Assembly (NCBI GenBank): GCA_005805375.1
Contig: SYMT01000216.1
Span: 1 to 44,433, forward strand
Origin: Actinomycetota bacterium
GTDB taxonomy: Bacteria > Armatimonadota > SYMT01
Length of the DNA stretch: 44,433 nt
Reading direction: 5' to 3'
The notes under the pieces were generated by a model. That model searched no databases. It was not told the DNA's origin and worked only from the letters and a program-made list of their open reading frames with translations. Positions 33,449 to 40,723 of this stretch are shown in pieces; the first letter of the stretch is position 1; every line of letters starts with the position of its first letter. The position numbers and the translations under genes are program-made.

Positions 33449-33734
33449 TCCCTTCTCTCAGGTCCGTCCGAGCCGCCGATCGGGGCTGCGGGTCCTCGTT
33501 CTTCGCCGGACCCGGAAGTTCCTCGATCCCGCCGGGAAGACAGGGAGGCGGACAGTGGTAGACATGGCGAGGTGTCAGAGGAAACAGGACACCACGGGGT
33601 GAAAGGAAGTATGAGGGAATGAGACGGAACAGGTTTGCTGTCCGGCTGGCCCGAGAACCTCCCGCAGTCGCGCAGACAATCACGCCCTGTTTCCGGTTGT
33701 CTCTCGCACTCGCCCGTCATATGAGGGAACCAGG

Positions 33735-34820
33735 ATGCCCCACTATTGGGTCTACGTCGGCACGAGCACCGGAGAGAAGAGCCGGGGTATCTACCGGTTC
33801 CAGTGGGATTCCAGCACCGGCGCGCCCGTGTCCCCCGTCGAGCTGGCTGCTGAAACCCCCAATCCCACGTTCTTGAACCTCCACCCGAGTGGACGGTTTC
33901 TGTACTCCGTGAATGCGATCTCTGACTTCAATGGGGAGCGCACCGGCGCCGTGAGTGCCTTTGCGGTGGATGCCGCCACCGGGGGGCTCACGCTGCTCAA
34001 CCAGCAGCCCTCGGGGGGTACCGGTCCCTGTCATGTGGTCGTCTCGCCGGATGGGGGCGCCGTGCTGACGGCGAACTACGGCGGAGGCAGTACCGCGTCC
34101 CTTCCGATCGAGGCCGATGGGCGCCTCGGACCTCCCGTCTCGGCGATACAGCATGTCGGGTCGAGCGTGAATCCGCGTCGTCAGGAGGGCCCTCATGCCC
34201 ACTCGGTCAACCTGGACCCTTCGGCACGTTTCGCCCTTACCGCCGATCTGGGCCTGGATCAGGTGCTGATCTATCGATTCGATGCGGCGGCGCATACGCT
34301 CACGCCCCATGATCCCCCGTTCGGGCGCACGGCCGGCGGCGCCGGTCCGCGGCACCTGGCGTTTCACCCGAGCGGTCGCTTCGCCTATGTCATCAATGAG
34401 CTCGACTCCACCGTTACCGCCTTCCAATGGGAATCGGGAGCGGGCACACTCGCTGTGATTCAGACTATCTCTACCCTGCCGAAGGGATTCGCCGGCGAAA
34501 ACTATCCGGCTGAGATCGTAGCGCATCGCGACGGTCGGTTCCTGTACGGATCCAACCGGGGGCACGACTCGCTGGCGATCTTTGCCGTTGACGGCGCCAC
34601 CGGTCTGCTGACTCCCACGGGTCACGCTGCCAGCGGAGGCAAGTGGCCGCGCAATTTCAACTTTGACCCGACCGGCGACTGGGTGCTGATCGGCAATGGG
34701 AGCTCAGACAACATCCGCATTTGCCGCGTGAACCGGCAGGACGGTTCACTGACCCAGGTCGGCGCCGACCTGGAAGTCCCGTCCCCGATTTGTCACAGGT
34801 TCCTGCAAGTCAGTTCGTAG
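33735..34820 (+). CDS. lactonase-type seven-bladed propeller (6-phosphogluconolactonase family)
   Basis: A 361-residue protein of the Pgl-type beta-propeller family, with YWVYVGTSTGEKSRGIYRFQ at the N-terminus and blade motifs: NPTFLNLHPSGRFLYSVN, PCHVVVSPDGGAVLTANY, PHAHSVNLDPSARFALTADL, GPRHLAFHPSGRFAYVINEL, YPAEIVAHRDGRFLYGSNRG, WPRNFNFDPTGDWVLIGNG. Family members hydrolyse 6-phosphogluconolactone or related sugar lactones. There is no signal peptide, so it is probably cytoplasmic. ATG 33735 has GAGGGAACC upstream. It converges on the TIM-barrel-like gene. Confidence 0.88.
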   Translation: MPHYWVYVGTSTGEKSRGIYRFQWDSSTGAPVSPVELAAETPNPTFLNLHPSGRFLYSVNAISDFNGERTGAVSAFAVDAATGGLTLLNQQPSGGTGPCHVVVSPDGGAVLTANYGGGSTASLPIEADGRLGPPVSAIQHVGSSVNPRRQEGPHAHSVNLDPSARFALTADLGLDQVLIYRFDAAAHTLTPHDPPFGRTAGGAGPRHLAFHPSGRFAYVINELDSTVTAFQWESGAGTLAVIQTISTLPKGFAGENYPAEIVAHRDGRFLYGSNRGHDSLAIFAVDGATGLLTPTGHAASGGKWPRNFNFDPTGDWVLIGNGSSDNIRICRVNRQDGSLTQVGADLEVPSPICHRFLQVSS

Positions 34821-34836
34821 CGGGATGAGCCGGCGT

Positions 34837-34860
34837 CCTTCTTCCCGGTTGGGACGAAGG
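34837..34860. other. hairpin between convergent genes
   Basis: CCTTC and TCCC (34837-34846) pair with GGGA and GAAGG (34851-34860), with one mismatch. No T-run follows on either strand, so a terminator role is uncertain. It sits in the 86-base gap between the lactonase and the convergent gene. Confidence 0.3.
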
Positions 34861-34906
34861 GCTCGGGCGAGCGCGGCTGTGATGCGTCTCGAAGCTGCCC
34901 ACCGCG

Positions 34907-36304
34907 CTAATGCCAGACCTCGCGGATGACGTCCAACTTCTCGTCGCTGAGGTAACCGTAGCGGTTGATCCAGACTCCCTGCACCGGGCTGTCGGCCGCG
35001 AGTTGGAGGCGGCGGCGGAAGTCATCGGTCGGCCCATAGCCGTGGACGAGGGCATACAGCGGAGTCGCGCCGCCGACGGATGCGAGGGCCTGGTTGATCT
35101 TGCGCCGCTGGGGCTCGTTGGGAATGGGGTGCGGAGCGTCGGGTTCAGGGTAGTCGTAGGTGGCGAGAGTCAGACCCGCGGGCTCACCGTCAGTCAGGTC
35201 CATGAGGTTCACCAGTGCGCGCACCAGCAGAGCCTCGTCCAGCCCCGGATTGGCCGCCATCAGGGCATCGCCCCAAAAGCGAACCATCAGGGCCCAGTGC
35301 ATGGTGTAGAGCTTGGCGGAAATGGAGTCGCAATGTTCCGCCGCGCCCTGAAAATCCATGCCGGTGAACAGCGTGTAGGGCGGCATGAACGCATTGGCCG
35401 AGAGTTGTTTGCCCGTACCACCGGCGCTGGTGAGTGCCGTACGCCAATCGCGCAGCAGATCCCGTGAGAGCGCCGCCTTCAGGCGCAGCCACCCGACCAC
35501 TCCGGGAAACCGTCCGAGGTCTCGCAGTAACGTGAACTTCCCACGGTCCGGAGAGGCGAGGTCGGTCAGGTCCGCGTTCGTCAGGTCGCCATGCAGGTAG
35601 TCCCACAGCGCCTGCACATCCCGTCGGATGCCGGCAAAGTCGAAGCCATGCGCCTCGGCCCACGTCTCGACGGGCTTGCCGAAGTCCTGGAACAGCTCCC
35701 CAAACGTGTAGCAGGGATACTCGGGCCAGTCTACTCGCAGGCCGTCCACTTCCGGATACCGCGCGAGCAGATCGTGCGCGTAGGCGCGATTGTAGGCGCG
35801 GATCGCCTCACTGGCCAGGCTGCCGGTATCCGCCATGCGGTTGGAGGGGATGGCGCCGTCGGGCAGCCGCGGTGTGTCCTCCGGGCGCAGTCCAGGGGGC
35901 TGGACGGCGCCCACCTGGAAGTAAACCTGGAGACCCCGCGCATGCGCCGCCTCAAGGAACCAGTCCACGACCGGCCCGTCCCGGTCCGTCAGGTCGTTGG
36001 CGCCTCGAGGACGATAAGGCGTGTCCGCGTACAGGTCGGCGTTCGGGACAAAACTGGGACCACTCCGCACCCAGAGTTCGCGCTTCCCCCAGAGTGGCCG
36101 GTCGAACAGGCGCACACTGGCCCCCGCATCTGCCGGTGGTTGCCACGAGCCGTTTGCGGCATCCCCGGGGGCTGTAACCGTTGGATTGCACGCCACCGCA
36201 CAGGCCCCGGCTCGCCCGGCGATGTTGTCCAGAATTCCCTCGACGCCCTCGTTCAGGACGAAGTCGGTGAGCACGGTGATTCCAAGAAAGCGGTGGGTCG
36301 GCAT
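34907..36304 (-). CDS. TIM-barrel-like protein, possible glycoside hydrolase-type
   Basis: A 465-residue cytoplasmic protein (no signal peptide). The segments GITVLTDFVLNEGVEGILD, VVDWFLEAAHARGLQVYFQV, YPEVDGLRVDWPEYPCYTFG, FCS-like EHCDSISAKLYTMHWALMVR and TPLYALVHGYG resemble the strands and loops of glycoside-hydrolase-like TIM barrels of the GHL10/GH10-related kind seen in environmental genomes, with a possible acidic residue pair in RVDWPEYP. I do not recognise an exact family. ATG 36304 has GAGGAG upstream; the frame extends to 36424 without family character. The preceding bases lie beside the next, divergent gene. Confidence 0.65.
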   Translation of the reverse strand: MPTHRFLGITVLTDFVLNEGVEGILDNIAGRAGACAVACNPTVTAPGDAANGSWQPPADAGASVRLFDRPLWGKRELWVRSGPSFVPNADLYADTPYRPRGANDLTDRDGPVVDWFLEAAHARGLQVYFQVGAVQPPGLRPEDTPRLPDGAIPSNRMADTGSLASEAIRAYNRAYAHDLLARYPEVDGLRVDWPEYPCYTFGELFQDFGKPVETWAEAHGFDFAGIRRDVQALWDYLHGDLTNADLTDLASPDRGKFTLLRDLGRFPGVVGWLRLKAALSRDLLRDWRTALTSAGGTGKQLSANAFMPPYTLFTGMDFQGAAEHCDSISAKLYTMHWALMVRFWGDALMAANPGLDEALLVRALVNLMDLTDGEPAGLTLATYDYPEPDAPHPIPNEPQRRKINQALASVGGATPLYALVHGYGPTDDFRRRLQLAADSPVQGVWINRYGYLSDEKLDVIREVWH

Positions 36305-36484
36305 GGTTGGCTCCTCGTCTGAGAGTTCTCCTCCGGCGAGGGCTCGTCCTGTTTTCCGTACGGCCCTGATCGAGCAGGCGGACCGAGCGTGGGCGGTGAG
36401 GATGTAACCCGTGCGCCGGCTCACGCATCTAATTCCTGGCGCCGCGAGATTTCAACACGGCGCCCACAGTCCCGGAGATGACTC

Positions 36485-37321
36485 ATGCGCCGCGTGTTCT
36501 GCCTTATCCTGCTTCTCCCCGCCGCGTTCTTCGTGGGACGGACGCCGGCCGGCGCCGAACCGCGGGCGCCGAAGCCCACGCCAGTGGGTAAGACGGTGCT
36601 GGGAGTGCTGCCGCTGCCGGAGGGGGAGCGTGGAGCCAGACGCTCGTCCGACGAATTGGTCAACCGACTGGAGACGCGGGTGGACCGGCTGGAGGCCGAA
36701 CTGCGCGAGATCCGGGCACTCATCGCCGAACTGCGGCGTACCCGAACGCAGCAGCCGGAACGCTCCTTGATTCCGCCTCCGGCCGTCCCGTCGAAGCTGG
36801 TGCGGGACTATCAGTTCGCGAAAACCCTCGCCGACACGACCAACCAGGGGCCCGTGCTCACGGCGCTGAACGGTTCAGTAGCCACTGCCTCGTACGAGTT
36901 TGCCGCCGGGAACGGCCTCCGGTTAGACCATACAGGCGTCACGGACCACTACACGCTCGAACTCACTTTTCGTCTGGACGAGGTCGAAGGATGGCGCAAG
37001 ATCGTGGACTTCCGCGGTCGGGAAGAGGACGCCGGCCTCTACGTCTATGAGGGTCAATTGCAGTTCTACGGTCACGAAACGGGTGGCCGGATTGAGCCGG
37101 GCAAGGACTACCAGATTCGTCTGGAACGGGATCGGACCACGCGTGCCGTGCGTGCTTCCATCAACGGCGTCCCTGCTCTCCAGTTCGTGGATACGGAAGG
37201 GACTGCCGTGTTCGCGGGCGGAGTCGGTTACTTTTTCATAGACGACACCAGCACAGATGGCGCCGAGGCATCGGGCGGTTCTCTGAAACGGCTTCGGATC
37301 TGGGACGGGCCTCAGAGGTGA
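36485..37321 (+). CDS. secreted protein with a coiled coil and a LamG-like domain
   Basis: A 278-residue protein with a signal peptide at residues 1-24 (MRRVFCLILLLPAAFFVG, cleavage near AGA-E). Residues about 53-88 form a short coiled coil (DELVNRLETRVDRLEAELRE, then IRALIAELRR). From about 105 it carries a LamG/concanavalin-type jellyroll: LVRDYQFAKTLADTT, YTLELTFRLDEVEGWRKIVD, DAGLYVYEGQLQFYG, RLERDRTTRAVRASINGVPA and GVGYFFIDDTS. Such domains bind sugars or proteins, and the coiled coil could make oligomers. ATG 36485 has GGAG upstream. A terminator-like hairpin follows at 37473. Confidence 0.75.
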   Translation: MRRVFCLILLLPAAFFVGRTPAGAEPRAPKPTPVGKTVLGVLPLPEGERGARRSSDELVNRLETRVDRLEAELREIRALIAELRRTRTQQPERSLIPPPAVPSKLVRDYQFAKTLADTTNQGPVLTALNGSVATASYEFAAGNGLRLDHTGVTDHYTLELTFRLDEVEGWRKIVDFRGREEDAGLYVYEGQLQFYGHETGGRIEPGKDYQIRLERDRTTRAVRASINGVPALQFVDTEGTAVFAGGVGYFFIDDTSTDGAEASGGSLKRLRIWDGPQR

Positions 37322-37472
37322 CCTCAACCGGTAGTCCCGGCGGGGTAGCAGCGGCGACCGGTCGGCCCCGGTTTTCTGAACAGCAGCCGCATTCTCAGCC
37401 CCCAGTTCGCCGCGTACCGGACGCTCCGCCGACCTCAGCCCAACGCCTCCGGGGAGTATGCCCAAACGACCC

Positions 37473-37510
37473 CCGGGCGAATCAGGTTGCTGATTCGCCC
37501 GGAGTGTTTT
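37473..37510 (+). terminator. rho-independent terminator
   Basis: CCGGGCGAATCA (37473-37484) pairs perfectly with 37491-37502 over a six-base loop, and GTGTTTT follows. It ends the LamG-like gene's transcript and insulates the next gene. Confidence 0.85.
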
Positions 37511-37596
37511 CGTGTCCTGCGCGGCGGGTATCCTGAAAGTACTCGTCCGGTGCGGGCGGCCAGTCCCGCGCGCACGCTCCCGTTTCAGGATCACAG

Positions 37597-39138
37597 ATGC
37601 TCGGAAGGCTTTCCCTGGCAGCGTTCGCCGCGGCTGCAGCTCTCTTTTTCTCATACAGGTCCCAGGGCCCGGCGATGCCGGTGGGCAGGCCCCAGGATTG
37701 GGTGACAACCAAGTCTCGGTGGAACGAGGCGGGCAGATTTTGGATTGCGTCCGCACCCGCAGAGATCCGCAGCGGCAAACCCTACGGGAAGCTGCGCTAC
37801 CTGTATCAGCAGTACTGCGCATTGCTGGTCAAGCATTCCTGTCCGCTGAACAGTTCCCTTGTGGGCAGAGGTACCGTAGGGCTGTACGCCTGGGCGTGCG
37901 CCGACCATGCGCTGAATCTGGAACATCTCTTTCAGGCAGCCGGGATCCGTGGCCTTCAGATTTTTCTGATTCGCGGTACGCCGAGTTCTACCCTCTCCGG
38001 CATCGCGAAGGGCGTGAACATGGACCATGGTGCGTTGGTGGCGGTCATCGAGGGAATGCCTTTCGTGTTTGATCCATGGCTGCCGGCGTACCTGACTAGT
38101 AAGTCCTATGCGAATTCCGAGCAGATGGACTTCGGAGGCATCCCGATCGAACTTTGGGAGTGGAAGATGCGGCGCCACGGCTATGAGGTGTACACGCATA
38201 CAAGCGAACTGATCGGCAACACGTGGCACCCGTCAGTGGCAAAGGCCCTGGAGGCAGGCAACGGCAAGTTCACGGCAACGGGTGACTTGCCGCGACCGCA
38301 GCGAGCGACTCCGTCTCGGGCGCACTGGAAACTGGGTCTGATCGAGACCGCGGGTTACCACAAGTCGGCGCCGAAGCAGATCGCGGCAGCAGGAACCGAT
38401 GGGTTCTTCTGGATCTGGACGGCGTTCAATGACGACAAGGAGTACGTGGCTCGGCTTCGTCTTCACTGGGCGGCGGCGCCGGATCTTGCCACGCTCGTCC
38501 CCGGGGAAACCGTCAACGTCTCCGGTTCGATGGTGGACACGCTGTCCCCGGCAAATCCGGCTATCGGCTACCGCTGCGACATCCTGGCCGACTATGTGCC
38601 CGGGTTGGGGACGGACCGAAAGATCCAAAATGTCCTCTCCGTTGGGCTCGTAACCGATGCGAGCGGCAATCCGAAGCAGGTAAGCCACACCGATGGGAAG
38701 TTCACCGTCCCAGCAGGTGACTCCCCCGACGCCGCGCTGAAGGTGACCGTGGCAGTAGCCGGGCGCCAACTCGGGGAGTCCCTTATCTACCGGTATCGGT
38801 GGTCACCGACCGGTGCAGCCCCCGTGCCCGGAGGCAAGCTGGGGTTTGCGGGCCGCTGGAAGACGGCGTGGGGAATTGTCGAGCTGGGCGTCCGCAACAC
38901 GACAGTGACGGGCTCCTACCCACACGACGGCGGCAAGATTGACGGACTTCTCTCCGATGACGGGAAGATCCTGACCGGGACCTGGTCGGAAGGTCCTACC
39001 TATCAGCCGCCCAACGATGCGGGGGACATCGTGTTCACGCTGAGCGACGACGGGAGGACCTTCGCGGGCCGCTACTGGTACGGACAGCGGAAACCGGATG
39101 ACCCCGGCGCGGAATGGAACGGCACACGGATCGAGTAG
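37597..39138 (+). CDS. secreted papain/transglutaminase-like protein with a C-terminal beta-barrel module
   Basis: A 513-residue protein with a hydrophobic start (residues 5-20) that is probably a signal peptide or anchor. Residues about 90-165 resemble the papain-like/transglutaminase core: C101 in YAWACADHALNLEHLFQAAG, H144 in MDHGALVAVIEG and D159 in FVFDPWLP give a possible Cys-His-Asp triad. The middle (about 250-400) is beta-rich with Ig-like character. The last 95 residues form a separate module: FAGRWKTAWGIVELGV, GSYPHDGGKIDGLLS, LTGTWSEGPTYQPPNDAG and a final EWNGTRIE, a layout seen at the ends of other secreted proteins. I do not recognise the full protein. The start and signal suggest periplasmic or surface localisation. 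Confidence 0.6.
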   Translation: MLGRLSLAAFAAAAALFFSYRSQGPAMPVGRPQDWVTTKSRWNEAGRFWIASAPAEIRSGKPYGKLRYLYQQYCALLVKHSCPLNSSLVGRGTVGLYAWACADHALNLEHLFQAAGIRGLQIFLIRGTPSSTLSGIAKGVNMDHGALVAVIEGMPFVFDPWLPAYLTSKSYANSEQMDFGGIPIELWEWKMRRHGYEVYTHTSELIGNTWHPSVAKALEAGNGKFTATGDLPRPQRATPSRAHWKLGLIETAGYHKSAPKQIAAAGTDGFFWIWTAFNDDKEYVARLRLHWAAAPDLATLVPGETVNVSGSMVDTLSPANPAIGYRCDILADYVPGLGTDRKIQNVLSVGLVTDASGNPKQVSHTDGKFTVPAGDSPDAALKVTVAVAGRQLGESLIYRYRWSPTGAAPVPGGKLGFAGRWKTAWGIVELGVRNTTVTGSYPHDGGKIDGLLSDDGKILTGTWSEGPTYQPPNDAGDIVFTLSDDGRTFAGRYWYGQRKPDDPGAEWNGTRIE

Positions 39139-39157
39139 CCGCCGGCCCGCTGCGCAT

Positions 39158-39210
39158 GATGACCGGGTTCCACCGGTAACCAGCCGGTGGAACCCCGGTC
39201 ATCGTGTTTT
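39158..39210 (+). terminator. strong rho-independent terminator, possibly bidirectional
   Basis: A 19-base arm (39158-39176) pairs with 39184-39203, with a single bulged C, over a seven-base loop, and GTGTTTT follows on the plus strand. It ends the papain-like gene. It also lies 58 bases beyond the stop of the convergent DUF1501 gene and could serve that side as well. Confidence 0.88.
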
Positions 39211-39268
39211 CACCGGGTAGTGAGTGGTGCGGTTCTGTCCGCTTCCGGTCCGATGCAGGATCCCGAGT

Positions 39269-40714
39269 CTATGCGGGCGAGGGCGGGCGCTCGAGAATCT
39301 TCGCGACGACCTGTCCCGGCTGCCCGTCCAGCAAGCTGCCGAACCCATTCGGTCGCGTGATGGTCAACTGCTGCGGCTCCAGTCCGAACAGGTAGAGCAG
39401 TGTGGCGTGGTAGTCGTAGTGATTAACGGTGTCCTGCACCGCTTTGTACCCGATTTCGTCGGTCTCTCCGTGGACCAACCCGCCCTTCACCCCGCCGCCC
39501 GCCAGCCACATGCTGAAGCCCTGACCGTTGTGGTCGCGGCCGATGTCAGCCTCGTTCTGTACCACGGGCAGGCGGCCCATCTCCCCTCCCCAGTGTACCA
39601 ACGTCGTGTCCAGCAACCCTCTGCGTTTCAGGTCCATCACCAGGGCGGCGCCCGGCTGGTCTATCTTGCGGCAGACCTTCGGGAGTGTTCGCTGAATTCC
39701 GCCGTGATGATCCCAGGTCTGGTTGCCGGTATGGATCTGCACGAAGCGCACGCCGCGTTCCACCAGTCGCCGAGCGATCAGGCAGCGGGTCCCATAGTCG
39801 CGGCTGTCGTCGTGATCCAATCCGTAGAGCCGGTGTGTCTCCGCGGACTCACCGGAGATGTCGAGCGCCTCGGCGGCGGCAAGCTGCATGCGGGCGGCCA
39901 GTTCGTAGCTCTGCATGCGGGCAGCCAGGTCATGCTCGCCCGGGTGCCGAGCGGAATGGGCCTGGTTGAGGCGCTGCAGATAGGCGAGCGTGCGACCCTG
40001 GGGTGCGCCGCGGAGGTGGGCGGGCGGGTCCAGATTCAGGATGCGCGGCTCCCGCGGCCGGATGACGGTGCCCTGGAACAGAGATGGCAGCCACCCGTTC
40101 TGCCAGTTCTCAACCCCGAGCACGGGGATCCCCGTTGGGTCGGTCAGCACGACGAAGGCGGGCAGATTCCGGTTCTCGGAGCCGAGACCGTAGGTAAACC
40201 ACGCGCCCAGGGCCGGCCGCCCGCGGAGGATGCGGCCCGTGTTCATCGCGCTGATGCCGGTCTCGTGCCCGTTGGTACCCGTATGCATTCCGCGGATCAG
40301 GCAGATATCGTCCGCGACCTGGCCCAGGTGTGGAAGCAACTCACTCAGTGCCATCCCGCATTCGCCGCGTGGGAGGAACTTCCAGGGACTGGCGTACAGC
40401 TTCTGGCTGGCTTGTTCGGTATTGTCCTGTTGGAACCGGAGTTTCGTTTCCTGGAGATGGTGATTCGCCAGTTCGGGTTTCGGGTCGAACAGATCGAGGT
40501 GGCTCGGTCCACCCTGCATGAACATCGAAATCAGAGCCCGGGCCTGCGGCGCGCGGGCAGGGAGGCGCGGCTTCAGGTCGTAGTCACGCCGCTCCAATTC
40601 CGGTTTGGGCGGCGCGGCGAGGGCGCCGTCCTGTCGAAGCAGGTCCAGGAGGGCCAGCCCTCCCAGACCAAACGCGCTCTGTGCGAGAAGATGGCGACGG
40701 GTGAAGTGCGACAT
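39269..40714 (-). CDS. DUF1501 family protein with a Tat signal
   Basis: A 481-residue protein with a twin-arginine-type leader (FTRRHLLAQSAFGLGGLALL). The DUF1501 landmarks are all present: ALISMFMQGGPSHLDLFDPKP, KFLPRGECGMALSELLPHLG, ICLIRGMHTGTNGHETGISA, PALGAWFTYGLGSENRNLPA, the GGEMGRLP active-site-like block, GRDHNGQGFSMWLAGGGVKGG and HATLLYLFGLEPQQLTI. The fold is related to alkaline phosphatases and sulfatases; the activity is not established. It starts nine bases after the upstream cytochrome/DUF1549/DUF1553 gene in the same direction, the standard two-gene pair. Confidence 0.92.
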   Translation of the reverse strand: MSHFTRRHLLAQSAFGLGGLALLDLLRQDGALAAPPKPELERRDYDLKPRLPARAPQARALISMFMQGGPSHLDLFDPKPELANHHLQETKLRFQQDNTEQASQKLYASPWKFLPRGECGMALSELLPHLGQVADDICLIRGMHTGTNGHETGISAMNTGRILRGRPALGAWFTYGLGSENRNLPAFVVLTDPTGIPVLGVENWQNGWLPSLFQGTVIRPREPRILNLDPPAHLRGAPQGRTLAYLQRLNQAHSARHPGEHDLAARMQSYELAARMQLAAAEALDISGESAETHRLYGLDHDDSRDYGTRCLIARRLVERGVRFVQIHTGNQTWDHHGGIQRTLPKVCRKIDQPGAALVMDLKRRGLLDTTLVHWGGEMGRLPVVQNEADIGRDHNGQGFSMWLAGGGVKGGLVHGETDEIGYKAVQDTVNHYDYHATLLYLFGLEPQQLTITRPNGFGSLLDGQPGQVVAKILERPPSPA

Positions 40715-40723
40715 GGACGGCTC

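Noticed and set aside
33697-33725. A TTGTCT/TATGAG promoter-like pair before the lactonase gene
   Set aside because: The start of transcription would fall almost on the ATG, leaving out the good ribosome binding site.
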